NCBI RefSeq assembly: GCF_048544455.1
Contig: NC_133530.1
Coordinates: forward strand, 17,413,748 to 17,477,747
Reading direction: 5' to 3'
DNA from: Silene latifolia
Taxonomy: Eukaryota; Streptophyta; Magnoliopsida; Caryophyllales; Caryophyllaceae
Length of the DNA: 64,000 nt
Shown: positions 48,301-60,500 of the stretch, one piece after another
How positions within the stretch are numbered: position 1 is the first letter of the stretch
Layout of the letters: each line of letters begins with the position of its first letter
Program-made: the position numbers and the translations under genes
The notes under the pieces: model-generated
Database searches by the model: none
Seen by the model: the letters and a program-made list of their open reading frames with translations, nothing else
Told to the model about the DNA's origin: nothing

Positions 48301-49535
48301 ACGCTGAATTCGAGTTTTCAATGTCATTACACCAGGCAAATCCTTCAAAATTCAGCATTTCAAGATCATAAGAGTTGCCTTCGACTCATCATCGACATTA
48401 CCTAATATCCAATTTATAAATATCGGCCCTAATACACTCCACATAATGCTAAATTTGAGCTTTCAATATATATATCAGTTTTTCAAATACCTAATATACT
48501 CCACAAAACACTATCTAAGCTTCCAATATAAATATCAGTTTTTCAAATACCTAATATACTCCACAAAACACTATCTAAGCTTCCAATATAAATATCAGTT
48601 CTTCTGATCTCTAATACACCCCCACAAGACGCTAAATTTCAGCTTTCCAAATACATCTCGGTTCTTATGATCCCTAATACACTCCACAAAACGCTAAATT
48701 CTATATCTACTTCTTATCCCTAATACACCCCTCAAAAGCCAAAAGTCTAGCTTTCAAAGTCATTACACAAGGCAAATCGGCAATATACAACATTTTCAAG
48801 ATCAATACGATCAGAGGAGCTATTCCCTACATATATCTCCCGGTTCTTCTGATCCCTAATATGCTCCACAAAAAGCTAAATCCAGCTCTCAACATATATC
48901 TTTGTTCTTCTGATCCCTAATACACCCCACAAGAAGCTAAATTCGAGCTTTCCAAATACATCTCGGTTCTTATGATCGCTTATACCACTCCACAAAACGC
49001 TACTGAGTAAATTCTGTAACTCAATTCTTCTGATCCCTAATACATTAGGCAAAACGCTGAATTCGAGCACTAAATAAAGTATCACAAGGCGAATCCTTCA
49101 ACATCAATAAAATCAAAGAAGTTACCTTTGACTATCAAAAACATCACCTAATTCATCAATATCCAATTCACCAAAATACACCAATGCCGCATCAAAACAA
49201 ACAGTAATTGAATTGAACAAACATCTAACAAAACAATCGAATCGAAAAAGAACAATTAATCACATCTAATTCAAGAAAAACAAGTAAAGATCAATTACGG
49301 AAGAAGTAACATACGAGGTGAAAGTGCCGGAAACGGTGTCATTAGCAGATCGGACAGCGGATTCAATATCAAAACCTAAAGCGGAAGAGAAATCACCGGA
49401 GCCGGAGACGGTATCTTGAGAAGAAGCATATGAATTCCAATCAGCTAACAGTGAAGTTGACGGTTTCGTCGAAGAAGGCGCAGTAGTTGGTAACGTCTCG
49501 TCGCCGCCGGTAAACCATGCTTGTGCCGATTTCAT
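45397..49535 (-). CDS. SFT2: SFT2-like vesicle transport membrane protein, 4 exons, 234 aa
   Basis: Exons on the minus strand: 49535-49315, 46553-46286, 46180-46076 and 45507-45397. All introns are GT-AG and the frame closes at 234 codons plus stop. The soluble N-terminus starts MKSAQAWFTGGDETLPTTAP and contains SLLADWNSYASSQD and FDIESAVRSANDTVSGTF. Four membrane segments follow: ALMYFGLLLAAGVFFVFIAF, a segment around QKFAICFTLGCGFIVGSFFA, MVGTIYVSMVLHSYILSVLF and VLALTYYAISYF. The tail is SSVMRLFGR. The central MPQKFAICFTLGC and GPSNQLAHM blocks are typical of plant SFT2/Got1-like proteins. In yeast Sft2 acts in fusion of endosome-derived vesicles with the late Golgi. Intron 1 is large (2,761 bp) and holds a 60-bp minisatellite. 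Part of exon 1 and intron 1 is duplicated at 61.2-62.5 kb. Confidence 0.92.
48145..49065. repeat. About 60-bp minisatellite in SFT2 intron 1
   Basis: Some 13-15 diverged units of roughly 56-62 bp run through about 0.9 kb. The consensus includes TTCTGATCCCTAATACACTC, CACAAAACGCTAAATTCGAG and CTTTCAATATATATCTCAG. Two neighbouring units (48481-48540, 48541-48600) are identical over all 60 bases, showing recent change. The same minisatellite is at 61270-62145. Confidence 0.9.
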
Positions 49536-49740
49536 GGTTGAGTGTGATTTGTAGAGGTGATTTGTGTAAGTTTAATGGAAGAATTTAGGATTGAAATTTG
49601 ATCAAGGGAGTTGGGCTGGGGAAGGTGTGGGAGTGCAACCTTGCTAAGAAATGGACTAAGAAATGGACCAAGATCGGTAGTGACTTAGTCGATCAGACTC
49701 GCTTCGCTACCCCTCCCGCTAATTTGTTTAGCTTTCTTGA
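49536..49740. other. Upstream region of the SFT2-like gene
   Basis: Short 5' flank before the repeat-derived stretch that starts near 49741. It includes a near tandem GAAATGGACTAAGAAATGGA at about 49650. No TATA box was fixed. Confidence 0.4.
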
Positions 49741-51540
49741 ATTTGATTTGGGGGCTGATTGCTTATGTTACAACTAGATGTATAATTAGCAAGCCAAATA
49801 CTAGGTCGCTAAATACTAGAATTAGACTACCAAATTAACAATTTCTAAAACCAAACTCAACTCTACACTATGCAATTAAGAATAGTAGTATAAGCGTAAG
49901 TAAAGGGTTAACCCAAGAGAAGGTCTAACAACCAAAACTTGACTAGTGAACTAGTTGGGATACTAATGAAGACTCTACTACTAATTAAGATCCTAATGAC
50001 AATTTAAACTTAACAAAAGGAACTAATCACAAACAATGGGTATTAACAATGCTCAACTAGTAGGAAACATAGAAGGGAAATGCATTTGATTGGAAACAAC
50101 ATGAAAATGAGTAAAAGTGGAGACTTTGCTATTGTGGCAATACAACAAACACTTAATAGGCACAAAGTAATAATGAGAAAGAACTTGATGTAATCTCTTC
50201 TTAGTCACCAACAAATGGCAAAGCTTAACTCTTTTTACTCTCTTAAGGTTATCCACCCAATACTACAATATCAAGATATTAGCATACACAAATTAAATCA
50301 TCCATGTATCCTCTTCAAGCTTAGTCAACCATTCATTAAACCATGAAAGACAACTACACATGAGCATTAAGAACCTTTACCAAGATATTCAAGCTAGGAT
50401 CAATTCTCACAAGATTAAATCATACAAATGAGAAAAAGACATAAACTTTCCTACTTGTTATATGAATCCTTTAAATCAAATCAACACACAACAAGGTTGC
50501 TTCAAACAATCTTAGATAAATTAAATCATTTCTCTAGAATTTGCAATAGTCAAGTAAATAAGATGCAAGGATGATCAAACCACACAATTATTCACTCAAC
50601 ATAAGAATTAAACCCAAGGAAAGAGTATTAGATAACTTTAAAAGAGATTAGAGAGTCTTACAATACCAAAGTTGATGACTTTGAAGGAAATTACACCAAG
50701 TAAAGAAAGATTAGCCTTCCATAGTTTGCTTACAACCCATAAAAATGAAGAAAGATTAACATGAACTAAGGAAATATTAAGTTTTTCTTCTTACAAGATT
50801 AAAGCCAAGCATGAAATATTAATGGTGAGAAGGTTCTCTTTAGATCTCCAAACATGTGGGTATTTATAGCCTTGAGCCTCTTTTTTAGGTCACAAACAAA
50901 TGGGCATTCGGAAATAGGAAAAAGGAAAACCCGTCGTAATGATCAGAGGAAAACCGCAGGCTCCGGTGGGGGCCGCAGGCTCCGGTGTGGGACGCAGGCT
51001 CCGGTTTCAGCCTGCACCACAATCTTGCGAAAGCCATATCTCTCTCGCTTCTTGGTCAAATAAGGCATGCGACCTACCGTTGGAAAGCTAAAATCACAAG
51101 CTTTAGCCTCCACTTGGCCTTGCATCGATACGAGGTCTAGAACTCGAGATATGCTCGTTTGAAGTTGACCCTTGTGAAACCGAGTTTTCAATTCTCCATT
51201 TTGGCTCTTGTTTGCGCATTCCAAGGCTTCATCTTCCTTTTGTTTGCTTCTCTTGACTTTGCACTTATTCTATTGGCTTACTCTTGGCCCCCCCTTCTTC
51301 ACTTTGGTTGACCGTGACTCGGGTTTGACCATTAATTCGGCTTGTACAAAAACGATTTCTTCACCTCAACTTATCATCATGAAACACTTCAACTACCCTT
51401 GAGATGCAAATGCCAAAAACAAGTTCAATTGACCCAAGTTACAACTAAAGTGGATTTGCCGGTAAATAGAACGATTAACACTCAAAACCGGCTTTGTGAC
51501 AAGTTTATTCACTTTAAATTACCTAATTAGACGGACACTA
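49741..51540 (-). mobile_element. Probable non-autonomous retroelement fossil
   Basis: About 1.8 kb with repeat-like composition and no host gene. Read on the minus strand, the right end begins TTGATAGAGTCAAATAGTGT, resembling an LTR start. A stretch with TGGTCAAACCCGAGTCACGG and a three-copy CCGGAGCCTGCG minisatellite (50955-51005) follow. Then AT-rich sequence continues to about 49741. No terminal pair or target duplication was resolved, so both limits and the family are uncertain. Confidence 0.4.
50955..51005. repeat. CCGCAGGCTCCGGT minisatellite, three copies
   Basis: Three units of about 19-20 bp on the core CGCAGGCTCCGGT lie between 50955 and 51005, GC-rich in an AT-rich setting. Confidence 0.85.
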
Positions 51541-52212
51541 TTTGACTCTATCAATAATCCTATTTGTGAAATAATGAAGCGATTAAGTTGTTTAAGTACC
51601 GGTGATTCGAGATCCGTCGTGTTGTTAATTGTTGTTTTTTTTTTTTTTAATTTAGTTGAAGTTGAGAGGAAATTTTTACAACCAAGTATAAGAATCCGAG
51701 CTTACGTGTATTCTTTCTGAGCTAATTTAAATTTCATGTTTTTAATGTGTAAATGAATGAACTCAATACATTGTGTAAAAAATATTAGTGGAAGTTGATA
51801 TCATCTTTTGGAATGAAAACGTCGACGATATTTACTAAAATGTCGGCGATATTTACAAATCGGGTTTTGAGATTGTCTCAGTTAATTATTTACCATATTG
51901 CGGGATGTTTTTAGTGGACAATTTGATTCTATATACCTAATTTGGTCCACTTGTCATCTAATAATTGACTCTCTCCTCTATCAAATAAACGGGACGGATA
52001 GAGTATAAAAAATTGTTTAAAATGGGAATATATGATTATATTTATTTAGACCTAAAATGAACGGGTTAAATAGTTTATATATGAGACAAATGCAAAATAT
52101 ATAAGAATTAACAAAAGTATTGTCCATCTATTTAAGTCGAGTGTTATGTGACCATTTTAATCTTAAAAGGGATATGCTTGTTTAAAAAGGGTATTGCTAA
52201 AAATGGTCGCGC
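51541..52212. other. AT-rich intergenic stretch
   Basis: No gene. The segment CATTGTGTAAAAAATATTAG at about 51770 is also present at about 45793 inside SFT2 intron 3, so both carry remains of one small repeat. A Stowaway-like GGACGGATAGAGTATA lies near 51990. Confidence 0.45.
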
Positions 52213-52434
52213 ATTATTTCAAACACAAACTCTCATTGAAGACGGAGAATATCCGTCACAACCTGAAGACGAACAGTGTCCCTCTCACAAAAAGCAAATG
52301 GTTAGTGCAAGTGGGAGAAAATGGATACCTCTACTTGCCCTTCCGCTTGCATTTTGTGAGAGGGTCACTATCCGTCTTCAGCTTGTGACGATAATGGTGG
52401 TTTTCAATGAGACGGACTGTATTTCAAATTGTCG
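52213..52434. mobile_element. Fold-back MITE with GAAGACGGA arms
   Basis: The left arm runs from TTATTTCAAACACAAACTCT through TTGAAGACGGAGAATATCCG to CCCTCTCACAAAAAGCAAAT. The right arm on the opposite strand reads GACAATTTGAAATACAGTCC through AAGCTGAAGACGGATAGTGA to CCCTCTCACAAAATGCAAGC. Arms are about 90 bp with scattered mismatches. Related in motif to 40380-40552. Confidence 0.75.
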
Positions 52435-52486
52435 ATAATAGTTATTGAACTTCCAATTTTATCCCTTTCATAATTATTCACTTAAC

Positions 52487-52676
52487 CAAAGTTGGCTGGC
52501 GTGAGTGGTAAGGGCTCTCATCTCTTAAACAAGTAGCCAGGGGTTCGATTCCTGACTCTTGCGAATGAAAAAGCCAAACTTGGGAGGGGTCAACCCATTA
52601 AATTGCCTTCAGTACTCCGAAGGAGATTGCCCCAGCTGTCGGTAGGGGATACTCCTGGTCAACACCCAAAAAAAAA
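52487..52676 (+). mobile_element. tRNA-derived SINE, about 190 bp
   Basis: A-box-like TGGCGTGAGTGG (52497-52508) and B-box GGTTCGATTCC (52542-52552), a tRNA-unrelated body with TTGCCTTCAGTACTCCGAAG, and a short A tail. The 15-bp target duplication AATTATTCACTTAAC is perfect (52472-52486 and 52677-52691). It is a different family from the SINE at 23229. Confidence 0.9.
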
Positions 52677-52691
52677 AATTATTCACTTAAC

Positions 52692-53388
52692 TATTTTAAC
52701 TTCTTTTACGTAATCAAACAATCGAAACAACCAACTAACGTAATTAACCTAATCAATTCAATCTTTTAGTCGCCACTTCAAATGATTAAAGGGGAGTTTG
52801 GAAGTGTATAGTCCACATCCGAGCCATTTTTTTTTTCTTTTTTTTGAAAACATCAATACATTTTATGTCGATTAGTTACATTGTCACGATTAGTTAATTA
52901 CAACTATATTGTTCACAATAATTAAAAGACCAACAATGATCATCCATCTGTCTTAGAAGACTTCAAGACACTGTATTTCATTACAAGTTTACAATGCAAG
53001 TCGAAAGCTATGCTCTACGAAAGTAATCTTTGGTACAAATACAATAGTATATATACATTTATACACAAAATCCAAGGACTTTCCACATTGTACGAAAGAC
53101 CTACAAAAAGAAAACAAATAAAGAATGTCTTGTACACCAGATGAAAGATGACACCCACATTGTTTTTTAAACATTACAAAATTCAAGGCTAATCAATGAA
53201 AATGAACTTGTTGCCTTTGAGAAATTTGGGAATGAGGTTGACTATATATAGGGCCGTTGCTAATGCTACTCGGAAATCCTTCTGACACTCGATTGTGTGA
53301 GTGCAAGATTAAAATTAACGTGAACAGGATCTCACAAATTGAGTGGTAGAAGAGATTTTCGAGTGACATTATCATTACCCGACATATA
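52692..53388. other. 3' flank of the NBS-LRR gene
   Basis: About 0.7 kb downstream of the stop codon at 53389. An open stretch at 53193-53456 overlaps the end of the gene in another frame and has no recognisable content, so it is taken as 3' UTR. Nothing else is seen. Confidence 0.45.
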
Positions 53389-56300
53389 TCATCGAATAGT
53401 GTAAGCTTGCCAATAACCTTTAGGGTGCTTGGTATGACAATAGACATTCGGCACATGATTGACGACGGAATTACAGGGTTGTCCAGGCAGAATGAGATTA
53501 GTGAAATGTGATGGCATATTATAGAAGTTGAGTGTTTTCAAAGTGTGAAGGTACTTGATGTCGGAAGGTACTTGTAGATTCCTGCTTTCGCCAATCGACA
53601 TCTCCTCCAGAAGAGGTAAAGCTCCTTTTGACATAGACAAGGACTTCAGAGCGTGCAGGTCCAAGAGATGCAATATCTTAAGTTTCTGAAATCCGTAACT
53701 TGCAATTGCTAAGTTTTCCCCAACATATGCCTCAACCAGTTGAAGCTCCACCAAATTAGGTAGTAATTGTAATGTCCCAAGAGGATCGACATGAAGATTC
53801 GACCACCTAAGACGAAGTTTTACAAGGCCATGAAGCTCATATACCCAAGTGGGAAATACGGCTAAGGGCCCGTTTAAGCATAGATGTTTAAGCATCATAG
53901 GAGGAGATGTGACTTTCCCTAGATCAATTATTTCAGTCTTGCTTCTTGCAAATATGGTGAATGATTGAAGATGTTTCATCTCATCAATCACAGAACATAA
54001 AGCATTACTTTCATTCTTCCTGAGACCGATGATTCCTAACTTTCTTAACTTTGTCAAACATCTCAACTCCGAGGCCCAATTACTATGTCCAAGTCTCAAA
54101 TCCAGAAACCCGAGCTTTTGAAGTTCCAAACATTTCCCAAGTGACCCTTCTGGTATTGTCACTCCATTAACATTTAAGCAATGACCACAAAACCCAAAAT
54201 CATTCTCATAATAGTATCCAAGAAGATGTCGTAAATTTCGAAGTTGGTTTATTTCTTTCGGGAGGTCAGAAATAAAGGTTTGCTTCAAATCTAATGTTTG
54301 GAGATTCTCAAGCTTACCAATAGTACCTGGTAATGCTGAAACTCGTGTGCATCTCAAACTTAAGTAACGTAAGTTGAGTAACATCCCTATTTCTCTCGGA
54401 ATAACATCTATAGGAGCATTAAACAGATCAAGCACTTTCAACAGGTTAGTACTCTTAAAGAATGCTTCGTTGAACACCATAGGCATGACTTCTAGTTTTA
54501 CCTCAATTACAAATAGACTACGAATGCTTGATTGGCCTTGGGTTATACTGTCCAAGAATTCACTAGCATTGGAGTTGTGATCCCCGTGAATGGACAAACG
54601 CCTAGATTTTTCGTTGCCAACTAGGTCGTTCTTAGAAAGGATTTTGCAAAAGCTTAACTCTTCCAACTTGGCTAAAATCATTTCATGAAGGAATTCACTT
54701 ACTAAACCCAAGCTTCTTATTTTTCCCGAAGGATCAGTGGACTTCACTTCGATCATACTCATATTGATAAGCTCAGACACATATTCTTGCGCAACTTCTT
54801 CAAAGGTTAAACTCCCTCTTGTTTGAATAATGAACCCCTCTGCTATCCATAACCGAATTAGTCTCATTCGACTAATCGGTTGCCCTTTTGGAAACATACC
54901 AAAGTACAAAAAACAAGGCTTAAGGTAAAAGGGCAAATCATAATAATTTTGCATTAAGGTTTTGTGAACCGCAGATAGCTGAGGATTTGTAGCTAAATAA
55001 AACCCAAGGCTTTGACCTACCTTTTCCCATTCTTCGATGTCATCTACCTTACCCGAAAGAAGCCTACTCAAAGAGATTATGGCTGGAGGCAACCCGCCAC
55101 ATTTCCTTACGATCCCATTAGCCAAGTCCTTTAAATATGAAGGGCAACTTCCTCCTGACTTATGAAATGTCTTCTTGCAGAAAAGTTCCCATGCCTTTTC
55201 AAAAGGTAGTGGTTTGAGTTTGTACAAACCATCAGTAGCTCCATCTAACCATGTATAAGCTACATTCTCATAGCGTGTAGTTAGAAGTATTTTGCTTCCT
55301 TTATCGTTAAAAGGTAACACGTTTTTGACATAAGTTGACAACTCCGTGTCCCCTTCTTGAACATCATCAAAAACAATCATGTACCTGTGGAATTTTCGTC
55401 TTAACGGTTAAGAAATTTTGGTTACATATAAATGGAATAAAATATGATGCGCAGTCAATAGTCCTCTGCAATGAGACTATAGAAGCAGGTGGTCCACAAG
55501 CAAGGTTACAAAATGGTTCCTTTAATTAAGAAGAAATAAATGGGATGAAGTTTTAATGCTTCCTTTGGCGGAATTAATATGGAAGCTTCACTATTTTTAT
55601 TTACATTTAGAAAAGGGCGAATAATAAAGGATGGTTGAAAAGGAAATAAGGACAGTATAAATAGGACGATGAAAGGAGTACCTTTTATCTTTCAAATAGT
55701 TTCGAAGCAGTAATATCAGGGACCTTTTATCCATAGAGCCGATTTCACTGATATTAGGAACTTGGGTTGCATCCGTAAACTGCAAAAGCATGCTCCTTAA
55801 AATGTCACTATGTCGTTTAGGTGGTGACGCTGGAATCCAAGCTCGAAGTGTAAAGTGAGACTTCAACATTTTATCATGGTAAACACTGGTAACAACCGTT
55901 GTCTTTCCTAGTCCTCTCATACCAACTACGGCTATTATCGAAGGGGTCGATTTGACTTCTTGTAATTTAAGTAACTCGAATATTTCCCTTTTTGCGACAT
56001 CATCTCCAATATGGTCAGCACTCATCGTACATAAAAAGTAAGACGTGGTTAGTTTTTCTTGAGCACTCGATTGAACTTGCCCTTGCTGCTCATTTGGACG
56101 CTTGAGGTTATAAGATTCTTTTGTTTTGGCGAGATGAAGTGCTGTTTCCCGCAAGCCTTTGATGGTAGAAGCCATACTTCGAACTTCTAAAGAGAGATAT
56201 TGTTTGGTTCTAGAATACGCAGTTTCTTTCAAAAATAGTTGGTAACGTTCAATGGCATCCTCTATATCGTACGCCAACATTCTCACTTGTCTCACCCACT

Positions 56301-56484
56301 CTTTGGCATCTTCGTCTCCTTCAGCTCGCTCTTCCGCGTTCTTTAGAAATACTGCGATTCTTTGCAGCTCATTCTTGATAGCATTTACATCATCTTTGAG
56401 CCCAGAGAGTAATGAAATTTCGCCACTAACCACTGGTGTTAATGTTTCAATAACCGCCTTAACTAGGCCGTCAACATCTCCCAT
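53389..56484 (-). CDS. CC-NBS-LRR (RPM1-like) immune receptor, 2 exons, 932 aa
   Basis: Exons 56484-55682 and 55384-53389 flank a 297-bp GT-AG intron that splits the Arg codon just before YMIVFDDV. The frame closes at 932 codons plus stop. The coiled-coil (Rx_N-like) domain spans about 1-120, with an EDVID-type motif AYDIEDAIE (71-79). The NB-ARC domain has the P-loop GMRGLGKTT (188-196), kinase-2 MIVFDDV (270-276), RNBS-B KILLTTRYENVA (299-310), a GLPL variant GGLPPA (364-369) and RNBS-D-like CFLYFGMFPKG (425-434). The MHD position reads VSE (496-498). About a dozen leucine-rich repeats follow (LLKVLDLFNAPIDVIPREIG, LNLRYLSLRCTRVSALP). NLRs of this type sense pathogen effectors and start immunity in the cytosol or at the plasma membrane. 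It is a single gene here, flanked by the SFT2-derived direct repeats. Confidence 0.92.
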
Positions 56485-57417
56485 TACTATTAAGTAGGAC
56501 CCTTGTTTGGTAACTTATATTGATACACGGAGTACTTATCTGTAGTAACAAGTAGTTTCTCAATTAGGGCTCAAAATTATTTTAAAGATGATACAGTAAG
56601 TAAACTGTAAACATAAAGCAAACATTGTACTCCTACTTACGCTATGCCTTGCATAAAATATGCATTTTACTAATTTTTTTTACTACGAGTCATTGCTCGT
56701 TTTGCATAAAAGAGTGCAAATTTATTTAGTGTCCTCTTTCAAGTACTACATGTAAGTAATGTAGCTAATGTTCTAATTTATGAATAGCATTTCACCATGT
56801 AAGTGATTAAGTCTTTGTTATAAGTCAACGTTGCAACATGAGATTACTAAGACGTGTTTGCGGCTTTGTTTGGAAAAATAGCGGATTCAGAATTTTTAGC
56901 ATGTTAAATTAACTGAGATGTTATTTCAGTTGTTTGATAGACAACATATTATAATAGTAGATCAGGTACAAATGTACAATCTACAAAGTTACCATATGCT
57001 GCTCCCAGCATATTTAATAAATAGATGTCTAAGTATCAACAAGTACAATACATCCAATATTGTTATGAAAACATATTCACATATAGAGATTCTTCGTAAG
57101 GCATACATACCGTCCTCATATTTTGATACACTATACTAGGTATGTGTTATTTTATCTGCATTATTCGTAAGGCATACATACCGTCCTCATATCTTCAATA
57201 TATCTATATAACTACCCAAACAAACTACATGTGATCTCTCCAAAGAAAAAACTACATGTAATAAGTCCCCTTATACAAACTGTAATTATCTCTCCAAACA
57301 TAAACTACATGTATTACAATGTATTTTTTTTTTTATTTTTTTTTTTTATGTTGAACAAGGAGTCATTCAGCAATTTGTAAACATTAGATCTTGCATGATA
57401 AATCAGCAAGAAATATA
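56485..57417. other. Upstream region of the NBS-LRR gene
   Basis: About 0.9 kb of AT-rich flank. A 30-bp direct repeat with core CGTAAGGCATACATACCGTC occurs at about 57094 and 57166. A T/A run is at 57327-57349. No gene is seen. Confidence 0.5.
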
Positions 57418-57508
57418 CTCCCTCCATTCAACTTTTATCACCCCACTTCAATATAATACCCCTCACATAAATTGGAGAAATGGGGTGATAATTGTTGAAT
57501 GGAGGGAG
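57418..57508. mobile_element. Stowaway-like MITE, 91 bp
   Basis: Perfect ends CTCCCTCCATTCAA and TTGAATGGAGGGAG, with an inner match TTATCACCCCA against TGGGGTGATAA. It is flanked by TA on both sides (57416-57417, 57509-57510), as expected for Tc1/mariner-type MITEs. Confidence 0.85.
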
Positions 57509-60500
57509 TAATAAACTAAACGTAAAAACAACGAGATTTACATACCTCATTTCGTTGGCATAGGACTGGCGTATGTAATACCAAGGGAATAATGTAATAC
57601 CAAGTAAATGATAAGTTTTGTGGGTTATACAATTATGGGAGTGTTCAGATACTGCTCACCATGTTTTTCCAGACTTTTCAAATTACTAAAGGTGACATCC
57701 TGTTTTATTGACTTAATATTTTGTCATGAAAAAAGTTGACATAATATTTTATATAGTCAATTACTTCACTCAAAGAAAATGGTGGTTCTAAAAACACACG
57801 GTGTATATATATTATAGACAAAATCAACTGGTTTGGCATTACACAAAAAATATTGGGAAATTCTCACTTATACCCCTCACATATGGGTTAATCCCACTTG
57901 TACCCTGCTTTTCAGGAAAGTACACTCATTTATAGACAATTTTTTTTAAAACTTATTACAGAAAAACTATCTCCAACACTGTTTAGTGTTCCACACTTGC
58001 CGCTGAGTGAGAGTAACATAGAAACTGAATTAACAACATGATTCCATTAAAAGCACAAGTAGGGTTGATTCATTTTTAGTTAAAACTACTAGGATCAATT
58101 ATCACCTTTGAAATTAAGGAGTCTTAATACTACATAAACGAAGATAATGGGGTCGGTTTTCACTTTCATGGTTCGAACACACACTCGAATGGCAAGACTC
58201 TAAAACAAGTCGAAAACCGAAATAGGGTTAGAATGACTAGGACAACACAACTGGATGCTTCAAAATGATTATTTCGTACTATTATGATTAATTATTATGC
58301 ACCAAGCTTGTTAAAACGAAGAACATTTCCAAGTTCAAAGGAATCTCATAATTAGAAGAATTGTTTATATAATGGCCTAGTAGCATGATAATGTCAACGT
58401 TCTTGATTCTAGAAGAATCATTGCAGCTTGATCTTCATCTGCCAATAAACCATGTCCGATCGGTCTAATAATTTAACTACAACTTCGTGTTATGGTTTCC
58501 AACGCACTTACATGGCTATATAGCAGTTTAATACTTTAATTTAATCGTTTAAATGTTATTGATATATAGGTTAACATTTCATATTTTAATTTTAACTAAC
58601 AAGCCAACTGTATTGTGAAAAACAACTAGTTAATTTAATTGTTTTGAAAGTTATAAATATCGTGAAAAAAAACTGGTTTGTAATAAAGTTACTTATTACG
58701 TAGTCAAAATATCCTTGGGTACAAGGGGGGGGGGGAGCGAAGTGAGCCATTTTGAAGATACTAGTATTTTTAATGCCAAAACAGAGGTGAAATTAAAATT
58801 AAAAAGCAATTTATTTATTCTCATCTTAGATACATAACATCTCAAAATAATAAAATTATTCCTCGAGGAGTTGAATTTCAGTGTGATGCGTGGCACCCTT
58901 TTTAAAAAACAACTTTTACAAACTTGAAACAAATAAGCTTTTGATTTTTGAATACAAAAGATTAAGAGGAAGTTTATATATTTCTTGGTTAGCAATGTAA
59001 CGAGTATGAACGCAAAGCAAAATAAGCGATAAAGAACACAAGAATTTACACGGAAAACTCAAGGCATATGTCTGTCACTAATCTCTCTTTTTATCGAATT
59101 ATTACCCTAATTCAAGCGCTAGGTAAAAGGAACATAACCCATGCGACTCAACACTACAATTCGGGTCACAACACAGCACTGAAGCTGTGTTTAGGATACA
59201 ACCATGTATCTCTAATCTCTCAAAATAAATATTAGCATTACCAGTCACAATGTTTCAAGAATTTTCGAAAAACTAGAAGAGACAAACGAAAAGGAGTAAA
59301 ACATTCCGAAAAGAGGAGGCCATTGCAGCATTACTCATCTCTCATCTAAGGGGGAAGGAGTACAACAACATACTGATTAAACTGGTTATTTTATGGATAT
59401 TCTATTTGTTCTAACCAGATTGTATAAAAATATTTGTTCTCACCAAGATATATTGCATCCAAAACAAGGCCTAAAACTAATAAGTTATAACACAAACATA
59501 TCGCCTTTTAATTTTTAGCTACCTTTTCAACTATTCCCTCTGTTTTGGGCAATAGCTATATATTTCCATTTTTCGGTATCTAATTACATTTTCAATAAGC
59601 TTGCATCTTTATGAAACATGTAAAGTACAATAATGCTACCCTTAATGTTTACCTATCCACACCCCTGCCATCACCTAACCACTACTATCACCGGCATCCG
59701 CAGCAGCTCACCCTAGCCACCATTGTCCTAATTTTAACCACATCAGCCATATCCGCCCAACCTCATCCCTCACTCATTTTAAACCACTCCCATCCATTGT
59801 CACCGAGTCCTTGACCCATCCGAACTATCATCAATGAGGGCGGTACCAACAATAGACGATGAAGGAGCAAATATGTATAAGAAACAATAAATTCACCCAC
59901 TCATTCCAAACAATCCCAGCCCATTTCAAACAACTCACAGTGCAATAATCTTTCCCAATCGGGCAAAACCCAAACTTAATCAACCTCTTATTGGTTGGAG
60001 CTCCTTTTCAAATGATTAATAAAGAGGATGAAGTACTCATTTTTATTTCATGGGGTGAAGTATTCATGTTTTGGGTGAGAAATAATAAAGAACTGAGATT
60101 TAAAATTTGCAATTTGAGAGTTAATGGTGTTAGAAGTTAGTCCAACAATGGGGGTCTAGATGAGTGAGCAAGATACGATATAGGAGGGTATTATAGTCTT
60201 TACAACCACTGCCTTGCTCTTTGTGACAAACTAGATAGATAACAAGTCGTTAGGGCATAGGGACTATTTTTTGAAGTTTCAGCTAGTACAAAAACAGAGC
60301 TTTAAAGCAAAATTCGTTAACTCTTTTATAAAGTTGATTTATGAAAAAACACAACATTCAACATTTCTCTCCTCCCCACCCTAGATCATCGACCATCTGT
60401 CCTCCCCTCCCAAGATCACCACGCTCCCTCATCTTCCTCTCCCACTAATTGCTTCCCCACATTCTTCCTGTTTATCTCTCCTGAAGTCCACAATAACTTG

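Noticed and set aside
48145-49065. Regularly spaced repeats that might suggest a CRISPR-like array
   Set aside because: Plant intron minisatellite with diverged contiguous units and no unique spacers.
58696-58995. 99-codon minus-strand open stretch
   Set aside because: AT-rich Lys/Asn/Phe composition, no domain, includes a G-run artefact-like end.
59611-59814. Pro/Ser/His-rich 67-codon open stretch
   Set aside because: Low complexity, no homology signal, no promoter or intron signs.
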